22,917 nucleotides of DNA from CBCXVS01 sp965178525 (GTDB lineage: Bacteria; Tectomicrobia; Entotheonellia; Entotheonellales; Entotheonellaceae). The stretch covers positions 1 through 22,917 of the forward strand of contig CBCXVS010000100.1 of the NCBI GenBank assembly GCA_965178525.1, read 5' to 3'. The notes below the pieces were generated by a model. The model did no database searches and was not told the DNA's origin. It saw only the letters and a list, made by a program, of their open reading frames with translations. Both the position numbers and the translations under genes were made by a program. This document shows, piece by piece, positions 1-7,095 of the stretch (the stretch's first letter is position 1; every line of letters begins with the position of its first letter).

Positions 1-73
1 AATGGACTTTTGAATTGGGCCAACCTGTTGATCTACTTAACCCTCCGCCTATTCTGCCAGGGGAACTTCGGTC
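1..73. mobile_element. End of a TA-flanked inverted-repeat element (copy cut by window edge)
   Basis: These 73 bases match 18535-18607 with two differences, in the same orientation. The match stops exactly where the inverted end of the 18345-18607 element stops (...GGAACTTCGGTC), and a TA dinucleotide follows at 74-75, as at the other copy. The rest of this copy lies outside the window, so it cannot be said whether it is another short non-autonomous element or the end of a full insertion sequence with a transposase. A TA target is typical of IS630/Tc1-mariner transposases, but no transposase is visible here. Confidence 0.8.
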
Positions 74-236
74 TAAATTGTCTACGGTTGGTAGCGGCCC
101 ACGACTTGACAATATGCCGTAAAACGCTAAGATCCTGGCGCATTTGACGTGAATACCATTCCATGACAAACGGGGAAAGATCAACCGTGGTCCCTTGCAG
201 CTGCGGTGTGTCTCCTGCTGTCTCGGGTGCCGACAT
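33..236 (-). pseudogene. Small hypothetical protein truncated by the element
   Basis: A minus-strand reading frame starts at an ATG (complement 234-236) preceded by an AGGA ribosome-binding site (GTCAGGACACC-ATG). It encodes about 54 native residues: MSAPETAGD near the start, then SPFVMEWYSRQMRQDL and VKSWAATNRRQF. At base 73 it runs into the mobile-element end, which supplies about the last 13 residues (FRPKFPWQNRRRVK) and a TAG stop. No family was recognised. It lies divergently from coaX with about 170 bases between the starts. A longer frame extends upstream to 527 but overlaps coaX, and the composition fits a start at 236 better. It is read here as a gene that lost its C-terminus, although the protein could still be made. 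Confidence 0.4.
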
Positions 237-407
237 GGTGTCCTGACCGGTGGAGGCGTCAGAGACACGCTCGGCGCCTAGGCTGACGGTATGCCGTGGC
301 AATAGCGACGAAGCGAAGCAGTGTCGAGTGATCAAGCTCCTGTGGTGACAGCGACAGTACAGCGAATTTGCATGCGTCTTGTGGACTAGAAAGATGAAGG
401 TGTAACG

Positions 408-1244
408 TTGGAGAGCGGAGCAAAGGCACAGTCGCCCCCTCATCTGTTGGTTACCATCGATGTGGGGAATAGTCGGATCAAACTCGGACTCTTCCAAAAG
501 TCGCGTGAAGACGAGGCGACCCGTCAATTGCCGCTATACATCCGGTCCATGGCGGTCGAGGTCGATGAGGAGATTCCCTGGGCGGAGTTGGCGCAATGGA
601 CGCAAGAGGTCCAGGGACGCATGAGTATGGTCGTCTTGGGAGGGGTGAATCCACGTGGACGAGACAAAGTCCTTGATGGCTGGCCAGCGACATGTTGGCC
701 CAATCCCGTTGTGATCGATAATCCTTTTATGCTTCCCCTGACGCTCAATGTCGATTCGCCTCGCACGGTGGGAATGGATCGGCTCTTGAATGCGATCGCG
801 GTGAACGTCATTCGCCCGGCTGGCAGGGCGATGATCATTGTCGACAGCGGCACGGCGACGACGGTTGATGTGGTCTCCCCGGAAGGCGTCTTCGAAGGCG
901 GCGCCATCTTGCCCGGTTTTCAACTCTGCTCCCGCGCGCTCCATCAATACACCGCGCTCCTGCCTCATATTGCGAACAGCGAATTGGCCGAGCAGACGCC
1001 ATTGCCACTGGGCAAAAACACCCGTGATGCCATCCGCAGCGGCTTGTTCTGGGGACAACTGGGCGCCGTGAAAGAATTGTTGTGGCATTTGCGTACGCAA
1101 CTGGCTGATGATCCGCTCATCGTCGTCACAGGTGGTGCCGGCCGGTTGTTGGTGCCACAGTTGTCGCCGGTGGTCTTGCACGAGCCGTATCTCGCGCTCC
1201 AGGGTTTGGTGATCGTGGGACAACAGCTTCCGGATCACACATGA
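408..1244 (+). CDS. coaX: Type III pantothenate kinase
   Basis: Phosphorylates pantothenate with ATP, the first step of coenzyme A synthesis, in the cytosol. The 278-aa protein has the ASKHA-fold marks of the CoaX family: phosphate-1 motif IDVGNSRIKLG (about residues 17-27), TVGMDRLLNA (120-129) with D124 at the catalytic aspartate of the GxDR motif, phosphate-2 motif VDSGTATTVD (145-154), and GGAILPG (164-170). The length is close to the usual 240-270 aa, with a short N-terminal extension. The start is a TTG at 408 with GAAGG about 8 bases upstream; no ATG near the conserved start fits better. It stands alone, not beside birA as in many bacteria. Type III kinases are not feedback-inhibited by CoA and need a monovalent cation (family knowledge). 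Confidence 0.93.
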   Translation: MESGAKAQSPPHLLVTIDVGNSRIKLGLFQKSREDEATRQLPLYIRSMAVEVDEEIPWAELAQWTQEVQGRMSMVVLGGVNPRGRDKVLDGWPATCWPNPVVIDNPFMLPLTLNVDSPRTVGMDRLLNAIAVNVIRPAGRAMIIVDSGTATTVDVVSPEGVFEGGAILPGFQLCSRALHQYTALLPHIANSELAEQTPLPLGKNTRDAIRSGLFWGQLGAVKELLWHLRTQLADDPLIVVTGGAGRLLVPQLSPVVLHEPYLALQGLVIVGQQLPDHT

Positions 1245-1275
1245 AGCAGACAGGATGTTTTGATCCCACCCCCTC

Positions 1276-1305
1276 GCTGGCGGAGAAGGCAGGGCCAGCT
1301 CTTTA
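1276..1305 (+). terminator. Possible terminator after coaX
   Basis: GCTGGC (1276-1281) pairs with GCCAGC (1294-1299) across a 12-base loop, followed by TCTTTAG. It lies in the 58-base gap between the convergent coaX and traT-like genes. The T run is short and the loop long, so the call is tentative. Confidence 0.35.
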
Positions 1306-2079
1306 GAACAGCCCGGCCAGAGAGCGTGTCAGACCTGCGGTTAATTGCGGTGCGGCCTCCTCATACTGCAGATTGGCTTTGTTTGCCGTGCTTACAACGC
1401 GCGTGCGATGCTGTTTCTCTGTCGTCGCTTCCGCAAATGTCTGCCGTATACTGCCGCCACTGCCGTGTTTGGTATCGATTTGGGTATTCCGGCGTCCCAC
1501 CACGCCTCGCGGGACTTTCTCTGAGATTTGCACATCGGTGACGGCCACATACGTGACGTCTTTGACCGACGCATCCGCAATGCTGGCCACGACGCCGCCT
1601 AAAATGGCGCCCACGCCAGCCCCGATCACGGCCCCCCGTGAGCCTCCTGCAACGCCCCCAATCACCGCGCCCGTCACGCCGCCACCTAGCCCCCCGAGTA
1701 CCGTGCTGCCAAACCCATCATTGAGGGCGGCTTCGGCCGCGGTTGGACTCGATTTCGACACATTCAACACCTGGGCCTGGAGTTTGTAAGTCGCTTCGGT
1801 AGGATTTTCCGTGATGAGATAACCCTTTGCTGAGATCGCGGCTTTAATCGGGCCTTCGATATCGAAATTGAGTTTGTCAGATGTATTCCGCACCTGTACA
1901 AAAACGATGCGTTTGTGCGGAGCTACAGGCTCCAGAAAGACCGCATCACTCATTTTGGTCTGCACGTCGAGATCTTTCTTGGCTATCGACGTGTGCGTCG
2001 CGGCACAGCCGGACAACATCGCGAGCAGCATGAGGGCAGCGATGAGCCCCGCGAGACGATCATGCCATATCTGTTGCAT
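1303..2079 (-). CDS. traT: TraT-family complement-resistance outer-membrane lipoprotein
   Basis: TraT proteins are outer-membrane lipoproteins known from F-like plasmids for surface exclusion and serum resistance; chromosomal homologues have unknown roles. The 258-aa product (TraT is about 244 aa) has a signal peptide ending in lipobox LSGC (Cys25). It then follows the TraT pattern: KKDLDVQTKMSDAVFLEP, IVFVQVRNTSDK, a glycine-zipper stretch (GLGGGVTGAVIGGVAGG onward), DVTYVAVTDVQISEK and, near the end, TRVVSTANKANLQYEEA. The start at 2079 has AAGGAG 9 bases upstream; an ATG 18 bases earlier is possible but overlaps that site. Frames extending further upstream run antisense to nothing and add no signal peptide, so they were not used. 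It lies 31 bases downstream of a small secreted protein gene, probably in one operon. No conjugation genes are nearby, so surface exclusion is unlikely. Confidence 0.88.
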   Translation of the reverse strand: MQQIWHDRLAGLIAALMLLAMLSGCAATHTSIAKKDLDVQTKMSDAVFLEPVAPHKRIVFVQVRNTSDKLNFDIEGPIKAAISAKGYLITENPTEATYKLQAQVLNVSKSSPTAAEAALNDGFGSTVLGGLGGGVTGAVIGGVAGGSRGAVIGAGVGAILGGVVASIADASVKDVTYVAVTDVQISEKVPRGVVGRRNTQIDTKHGSGGSIRQTFAEATTEKQHRTRVVSTANKANLQYEEAAPQLTAGLTRSLAGLF

Positions 2080-2110
2080 CGTGGTATGCTCCTTCATATG
2101 GTACAACGAC

Positions 2111-2500
2111 TTACCATCGGTAATGGCGTCCGTAACGATAGTGGCGCCCGAAGGAGAAGCGATGATAGGGGGCATGCCAACTGAAATCCCAATAGGGATG
2201 CCCCAAAATCCAATGGGACCGGATCGTGTGTCGTGGGACGGCTTTGAGCTGCTGGGGCTCCGCCGTGGTGTCGCGGATTTGCTTGCGGTCCGGGACGCTA
2301 AACGCTTGTGACAGCACTTCGGCATTGAGGGCTTTCTGCATCTCCTGCAGACGTTGCGCGCCATGAGATGACGCCGCCGTACCGAGGACCGTCGGCTTCT
2401 TTGCCGGCGGTTGCCTGACCTCGGCTGTGGTGATCCCACTGCCCAGCACGACACTGAAGAATCCGCTAAGTATTAAGCATATCAGCCATCGGGACGCCAT
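2111..2500 (-). CDS. Small secreted protein with His/Tyr/Arg-rich tail
   Basis: A 129-aa protein starting at an ATG at 2500 with a strong GGAGGAG site 8 bases upstream. Residues 1-27 form a classical signal peptide (WLICLILSGFFSVVLG core), so it should be exported. A Pro/Lys-rich segment follows, then a helical stretch (QRLQEMQKALNAEVLSQAF). The tail is rich in aromatic and basic residues, HPYWDFSWHAPYHRF and then FGRHYRYGRHYRW to the end. No family was recognised. The gene precedes the TraT-like gene by 31 bases on the same strand, suggesting co-expression at the cell envelope. The tail could bind metal, nucleic acid or peptidoglycan, but nothing in the sequence decides between these. Confidence 0.7.
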   Translation of the reverse strand: MASRWLICLILSGFFSVVLGSGITTAEVRQPPAKKPTVLGTAASSHGAQRLQEMQKALNAEVLSQAFSVPDRKQIRDTTAEPQQLKAVPRHTIRSHWILGHPYWDFSWHAPYHRFSFGRHYRYGRHYRW

Positions 2501-2712
2501 GGGTATGCTCCTCCTGCTTCTCGTTGCGCGTTGGGGTGTCGCTTGTGATGCCTCAGGACAACGATATAAATTCAGTTTTGCCTCAATCTTTAGTTTGGTG
2601 TGTGCAAGTGCCTTCAGAGGTAGTTCCACAACATTGACAAATGTATCACATCCGAAAAAAATGTGCGGATTTCCAGTTTCAGGGCCATGTCGTTTTCCAC
2701 TTGCATACGATT

Positions 2713-2733
2713 CCCCCCTTGACGAAAGGGGGG
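2713..2733. terminator. C-run/G-run hairpin between genes
   Basis: CCCCCCTT (2713-2720) pairs perfectly with AAGGGGGG (2726-2733) across the 5-base loop GACGA. It lies 31 bases beyond the stop of the TPR gene (minus strand) and upstream of the 2500 gene. There is no U run on either side, so it may be a weak terminator, a boundary hairpin or a short dispersed palindrome. The remainder of 2501-2763 shows no gene. Confidence 0.4.
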
Positions 2734-2763
2734 AGAAGTGCAGACACGGGAACACAGGCCATT

Positions 2764-4170
2764 TTACGTCTCAGCCTGTAGCGCCTGACATGCCTCGGCC
2801 ACTGCCGGCGTATTGCCGTATACCGGCCCCGTTTCGGCACGGCTGAGGATCTCTCGGTATGTTTGCTGTTGCTTCGAGGTGTGCCCGGCTTGCCCATGCG
2901 CCCAGGCCAAAGCCGCGAGCGAGTGGAAGTGATTGGGATTGCGCTGCAGGCGTCGCTGGGCGAGTTCCAGCACGGTATCCACATGGCCGAGACGGCGGTG
3001 CAGGTCCAGACACACATCTTGAAAAATGTCTTTCTGTTCCCGGCTGCCGCCTCCCATATCGTGGATCCGCTGTACCGTTGGCGTCATCCACTGCACCGCG
3101 GTAGCGATGTCGCCACGGATGAGCGCCATTTCGCCTTCAAGCAGGTCGGCGCCCAGAGTGGACCAGTAGCCGCTGGCCCGTCCTTCGGGCAGATGGCGCA
3201 GCCGTGCCAGTTGCTGTTCGGCTTTCTCCGTTTCGCCCGCCCTCGCCAGGGCCAAGCCAATCCAATGATGCATCCAGATAGTCAGGAAATTTGCATGCTC
3301 GAGCAATTGTTCACCCTGCGTTGCCAGTTCTTTCCAGGTGGACATCGGCACCACAGCATGGCGCAGGAGCTCCCGGCGCCAGCACAGCTCGATGCGCTCG
3401 AACAACGGCAGCGGCTGTGCGGTAGAGGACCAATAGTCTTGCGTGATCCGTTCATCCCCAAGGATGGCGTGGGCCTCCGCCAGATGCCAGAGTAGATGCG
3501 GGTAGCGCTCGAGCGAATTGGCGCGTTCAAATGTTGCCAGCGCTTCCGCATAATCGCCCCGGGCGGCGTAATTATGCCCAACGGCATGGTAGGTGTAGAG
3601 GTTGCCAGGATCCGCTTGCAGAGAGCGTAGGCCAAGCTGCAAACCTTCGTCGGGGTCTTCGTCGGATTGCTCCAGGAAGAAAGCCAACATGGTTTGAAAC
3701 TGGGCGTTGTCTAGGTGGGCCTCCAGGCTGCGGCGCGCCCGTGGGACACCCTGTTGATAATCGCCGCGGGCCAGATAGTTGATACTGAGCAATCGCAGGC
3801 CCATGCGATCGGACGGGCACAGGTCAGCAAGCTGTTCCAGGTGTGCCATGACCTCTGTCCCGGCGCTACGGCTCATCGCATCGACGATGCGAATATGCTG
3901 CTGTTCGCGTTCGTCGTAGGCGTGGTCCGCCAACGCCATGGCCTGCTGATGAGCTTCTGAGGCTACGTCATACTTGCCCATGCGCCAGGCAATATAGGCT
4001 CGGCTACAATGGGCTGAGATAAAAAGGGGATCGTGAGCAACGGCGCTATTCAAGGCGTCCAATGCCCCGCTGCGCCAGCGCAAGGAGCGTTCCACCCCGT
4101 GCTCGTATGCCGCGAGAGCGTCCGACGATGGGGTGGAAACGGCGAGACCTAATGAATCGGTACGAGCCAT
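2764..4170 (-). CDS. StaR/TTC38-like tetratricopeptide repeat protein
   Basis: A 468-aa, all-helical repeat protein with no signal peptide or membrane segment. It begins with the family's hallmark (LGLAVSTPSSDALAAYEHGV), followed by TPR-like helix pairs such as FISAHCSRAYIAWRMGKYD, GLRLLSINYLARGDYQQG, YTYHAVGHNYAARGDYAEAL and SLAALAWAHGQAGHTSKQ. Length and N-terminus fit the StaR-like family (named after a protein of a glycopeptide antibiotic cluster; the animal member is TTC38), whose molecular role is unknown. The start ATG at 4170 has GGGAG about 7 bases upstream. It is divergent from the unknown gene at 4281. TPR proteins act as scaffolds; the partner is not evident. Confidence 0.75.
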   Translation of the reverse strand: MARTDSLGLAVSTPSSDALAAYEHGVERSLRWRSGALDALNSAVAHDPLFISAHCSRAYIAWRMGKYDVASEAHQQAMALADHAYDEREQQHIRIVDAMSRSAGTEVMAHLEQLADLCPSDRMGLRLLSINYLARGDYQQGVPRARRSLEAHLDNAQFQTMLAFFLEQSDEDPDEGLQLGLRSLQADPGNLYTYHAVGHNYAARGDYAEALATFERANSLERYPHLLWHLAEAHAILGDERITQDYWSSTAQPLPLFERIELCWRRELLRHAVVPMSTWKELATQGEQLLEHANFLTIWMHHWIGLALARAGETEKAEQQLARLRHLPEGRASGYWSTLGADLLEGEMALIRGDIATAVQWMTPTVQRIHDMGGGSREQKDIFQDVCLDLHRRLGHVDTVLELAQRRLQRNPNHFHSLAALAWAHGQAGHTSKQQQTYREILSRAETGPVYGNTPAVAEACQALQAET

Positions 4171-4280
4171 ACCTTGCTCCCTTCATGTGCGTAGACAACC
4201 CTTGCCAGATCACAGTAAAATCATCGCTCATGCTCAAACCCTATCCCGTTCTAAACACGTCCCAGCACGGAGTAAGAATC

Positions 4281-4598
4281 ATGCCATTGTCCCGTGTGAT
4301 GTCTGTCGATAATCCTGCGGCGCCGCCACTCGATATCTCCGCGCGGCTGCGCTCGCAGTTGGTCTACTTCATGACGCCTCCTGATGCCCCGCATGTGCCG
4401 CCCTTGGAGGCAAACGATTATTGGATCGATGCCGACCAGGCCGCACAGTGGTCAGAGGAGGGCGTCTTCGAACTCGTCTCGCCCCTCGATAGCGAAAATA
4501 TGACGACCATCGAACTCTCTGAGGAACAGGAAATCTTCATCGAGTGGCTCGTCACGCATCAGGTGCAGCACATTCGCCTGCAGGCAGCACCACGTTGA
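4281..4598 (+). CDS. Hypothetical 105-aa protein
   Basis: Starts at ATG 4281 with GGAG about 8 bases upstream. The frame is open upstream to 4062, but that part is antisense to the TPR gene. The product is acidic and soluble, with no signal peptide or membrane helix. Residues 1-25 look disordered, then come RLRSQLVYFMTPPDAPHVPP, ANDYWIDADQAAQWSEEGVF and a C-terminal Glu-rich helix (ELSEEQEIFIEWLVTHQVQH). No family was recognised. It is divergent from the TPR gene and convergent with the broken EmrA-like gene. Confidence 0.6.
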   Translation: MPLSRVMSVDNPAAPPLDISARLRSQLVYFMTPPDAPHVPPLEANDYWIDADQAAQWSEEGVFELVSPLDSENMTTIELSEEQEIFIEWLVTHQVQHIRLQAAPR

Positions 4599-4605
4599 TG
4601 GTGCT
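4586..4605. terminator. Hairpin spanning the stop codon of the 4281 gene
   Basis: AGCACCA (4586-4592) pairs with TGGTGCT (4599-4605); the 6-base loop is the final codon plus the TGA stop. It sits between convergent genes and could reduce read-through in both directions. There is no U run. Confidence 0.3.
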
Positions 4606-4630
4606 TGACGTCCATTACCGATATGAAAGC

Positions 4631-6010
4631 CTATTCTCGCGTCGCCACGGTGGCGATGACCGACATGCCGGGACGGAGCACCGAGCCGTGGGGAAAGGCG
4701 CCATTCAGCACGATTTTGACCGGAACGCGCTGCACCACTTTGACAAAATTCCCCGTGGCATTTTCGGGCGGCAGCAGGCTAAAGACGGCGCCTGTACCTG
4801 GACTAATACTCTCGATCGTACCGTAAAAGACCTCGCCGGGATAGGCGTCGACCTTCAGCGTCGCCTGTTGTCCGGGGCGCATGTCGCGAAGTTGCGTTTC
4901 CTTGAAATTCGCCTCCACTCAGACATGTTGCAGCGGTACCAGTGCCATCAAGGGCCGTCCGGGCTGCACCACTTGGCCGATCTGGATATTGTTTTTGGCG
5001 ATCACTCCCCATACCGGGGCACGTAGCATGGTGTAGTTCAGCTGCAGCCGAGCGTAATCCAGATCGGCCTGCTTCTGCTGTAACCGCGCCCGAATGACGT
5101 CCACCTCGGCCTGTTTGATGTCCACATTCTGACGCATGGCCTGTGAGCCAGCCAATAGCGCCTGCGCCTCGGCCTCCCCTGCCCGCGCTCGCTCCACAGA
5201 TTGCCGTTTGGTCAGCAGATCGACGCGCCCCTGCTCGACTTCGCGTTGCGCCAGCGCCAGTTTTTGGATCGCCATACGGCGTTCGGCCTCGGCCGCCTGC
5301 AGGGTGCTCTGGGTTTCATCATACTGCTGTTGCGCCACCACGCCGTCGTTCAGGAGTTGTTTGGCCCGGGTGAAAGCCGTACGCGCCATGTCAAGACGGG
5401 CATTGCGGGCGTCCACTTCAGCCTGTGCGACGGTCACCGCGGCGCCCAGGGTGCGCAGGCGAGCCCGCGCCTCGTCGGTTCCATGCCGCGCCTCCTGCAC
5501 CGCGCTCTGGGCCGCCCGTAGGGTAGCACTCGTGCGAGCCGTGTCACTACTGGTACTGTCCTGCTCTTGCACCACCTCGATCTCGGCTTGACGCATGCGA
5601 GCCGCTTCCACTGCCACTGCCGCCTCCGCCTGCTGCACCTTGGTTTCGAAGTCGCGCGGATCGAGTTGGGCCAGCAGTTGCCCCGCTTCTATCGACTGGT
5701 TTTCTTCGATCAGCACCGAGAGTATCGTACCGGACACGCGGGCGCTGATCGGGATGATATCACCGGTGACATAGGCATCATCGGTCGATTCGTGGCTCCT
5801 ATAATACTGCCAGAGCTGCCAACCGTAGGGCACGCCGACCGCGAGAGCGAGGATCAACAGACCAAGGAGGATGAACCGGATGCGCTTGCTCCGCTGGGCT
5901 GGTGTTACAGGCGGCAACTCCTGAGTTGCCGGGCGGTCTCCGTCCTGTGGGGGAGAAGAGACAGGCGTCTCTTGCTTTTGACCTGTCGCATGGTCAGCAT
6001 TCTCAGCCAT
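4631..6010 (-). pseudogene. EmrA-like membrane-fusion (HlyD family) protein split by an in-frame TGA
   Basis: EmrA-type proteins link an inner-membrane drug exporter to an outer-membrane channel. The frame from 6010 encodes 363 residues: a Pro-rich cytoplasmic tail, one membrane helix (about 44-70), the signature STDDAYVTGD (75-84), a lipoyl-like segment, and a long coiled coil (about 115-330, rich in Ala, Gln, Arg and Glu). It stops at TGA (complement 4919-4921) right after LVPLQHV. The same frame continues at once with VEANFKETQLRDM, GTGAVFSLLPPENATGN, VQRVPVKI and a normal end at 4631. In EmrA the residue before VEANFKETQL is Trp, so a single TGG to TGA change explains the break. About 95 C-terminal residues (beta-barrel and membrane-proximal part) are separated. 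No EmrB-type transporter or outer-membrane channel gene adjoins. It could be a pseudogene, a read-through case or a sequencing error. Confidence 0.82.
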
Positions 6011-6437
6011 GGTTGTACTTCCGTTTCCGGCACTCTGTATCGGTCGCTGGGCGAGGCCGTGTTTCCACTGGGCGTGTCCGCTTACTGTCCCAGTTGGGCC
6101 AGGCGTGTATGGACGGCTCCTTCGACGGCGGTGCCTTTGAAAAAATGAGGGTTGATGTCCGCATCTGCTCTTCCTTTGCGTCGTGTCAGCTCTGCGAATC
6201 GGTATGGCCGTTACGCCTCATGCATGGGCGTCTCTGTGTCTATTCAGCCTATTATAACACGAGGCGCTGGAAGTACATGCGCCGTTGACTTTATCGTGGG
6301 ACTTGCAGTACATGAGTCGTCGTGTTATTCAAGGAAGCCCGCTATCGGCTTTCAGCGATCATACAGAGATATCTCATCGCGTGAGCATCTTGCAAGTCTA
6401 GAGCGGCTCACGTTGTCACCTCCGGAGGCAATCGAAC
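6011..6437. other. Intergenic region between the EmrA-like and Rid genes
   Basis: No convincing gene. On the minus strand a short open stretch without a start codon (about 6080-6205) ends in FFKGTAVEGAVHTRLAQLGQ and a TAA; it may be the remnant of a degraded gene. An inverted repeat, CGTGAGC (6380-6386) and GCTCACG (6406-6412), lies just ahead of a GGAGG motif and an alternative upstream start (6438) of the Rid-family gene. Confidence 0.4.
6251..6279 (-). promoter_or_regulatory. Possible promoter reading toward the EmrA-like gene
   Basis: The minus strand has a perfect TATAAT (complement of 6251-6256). The -35 region at the expected distance (CATGTA, complement of 6274-6279) is poor, so the call rests on the -10 box alone. 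It is about 240 bases ahead of the EmrA-like start. Confidence 0.25.
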
Positions 6438-6509
6438 ATGGCTAGCAAGCGTGGGGTCGTCATTGCCGGCGATGATGCGGCGTCGGAAGCAACAGAGGGG
6501 AAACCTATT

Positions 6510-6899
6510 ATGCAACGCGAAAATTTTTCATCCGGAGCGCCCTGGGAGCCAATCGTGGGATATTCACGAGCGGTCCGAGTCGGCAATATCATTCATGTCG
6601 CCAGCACAACCGCAACGGATGCCGATGGAAAGGTCGTCGGCGTGGGCGATGCGTACCAGCAGACGCGGCAAACGCTCTGCAATATCGAGGACGTCCTCAA
6701 ACGGGCGGGAGCCAGTCTGGCCGATGTCGTGCGGACGCGTATGTACGTGGTGAATATCGACGAGTGGGAGCAGGTAGGACGGGCGCACGGCGAGGTGTTC
6801 GGCGAAATTCGGCCGGTGACGGCGATGGTCGAGGTGAGCCGGCTGATTGTCCCCGAGATGTTGGTGGAAATTGAGGCGGAAGCCATTGTGGCCGGGTAA
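6510..6899 (+). CDS. Rid (YjgF/YER057c/UK114) family protein, without the catalytic Arg
   Basis: Rid1-type proteins hydrolyse reactive enamine/imine intermediates of PLP enzymes. This 129-aa protein has the family fold marks: RENFSSGAPWEPIVGYSRAV, GDAYQQTRQTLCNIEDVLK, ASLADVVRTRMYV and the terminal strand MVEVSRLIVPEMLVEIEAEA. The arginine that holds the substrate in E. coli RidA (Arg105, sequence ARSCVEV) is replaced here: the matching stretch is VTAMVEV, with Thr104 in its place. That places it among the Rid subfamilies lacking this Arg, whose activity is unknown. The start at 6510 has GAGGGGA about 8 bases upstream and gives family-standard length. An ATG at 6438 with GGAGG upstream would add 24 unconserved residues and remains possible. 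It precedes the Rieske oxygenase gene. Confidence 0.85.
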   Translation: MQRENFSSGAPWEPIVGYSRAVRVGNIIHVASTTATDADGKVVGVGDAYQQTRQTLCNIEDVLKRAGASLADVVRTRMYVVNIDEWEQVGRAHGEVFGEIRPVTAMVEVSRLIVPEMLVEIEAEAIVAG

Positions 6900-6935
6900 T
6901 GGTTTGGGGGGCTTTGAAGACGGAAAGGCGTTATC

Positions 6936-6968
6936 CGCGAAGGGCGCGAAGGGGCGCGAAGGAGAAAA
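6936..6968. repeat. CGCGAAGG short repeat cluster upstream of the Rieske gene
   Basis: Three tandem units of about 10 bases, CGCGAAGGG, CGCGAAGGGG and CGCGAAGGAG, followed by an A run. The inverse (CTTCGCG units) occurs just downstream of the Rieske gene at 8371-8404. Confidence 0.7.
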
Positions 6969-7020
6969 AATTGAGGGGAGATGGGAGAGAGTAAAAAGAA
7001 AATAGGCATACGGGTTGCGG

Positions 7021-7049
7021 GTGACAGGGAAGGGATAGGGTGCTAGAAT
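7021..7049 (+). promoter_or_regulatory. Probable promoter for the Rieske oxygenase gene
   Basis: GTGACA (7021-7026), a 17-base spacer and TAGAAT (7044-7049), each box one base from the sigma-70 consensus. The -10 lies 47 bases before the gene's start codon. A second possible -10 (TATAGT, 7075-7080) lacks a good -35. Confidence 0.5.
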
Positions 7050-7095
7050 GGGTCCACTTGGTCACGGTGTCACGTATAGTTAGGGGGATAGACGC

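Noticed and set aside
33..527. 164-codon minus-strand frame as a full gene
   Set aside because: Its first half overlaps coaX and its promoter region. The ATG at 236 has a ribosome-binding site, so only the downstream part was kept.
534..1238. Long minus-strand frame (234 codons) opposite coaX
   Set aside because: It is antisense to a clear type III pantothenate kinase and has no recognisable motifs; it is a shadow of GC-rich coding.
4919..4921. TGA as a selenocysteine or Trp codon by genome-wide recoding
   Set aside because: Intact neighbours such as coaX, the PurO-like gene and the kinase at 20963 end normally in TGA, and the homologues' residue here is Trp, not Cys or Sec.
6080..6205. Short minus-strand open stretch ending in GAVHTRLAQLGQ
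   Set aside because: No start codon and no family; a possible gene remnant only, so not listed as a gene.
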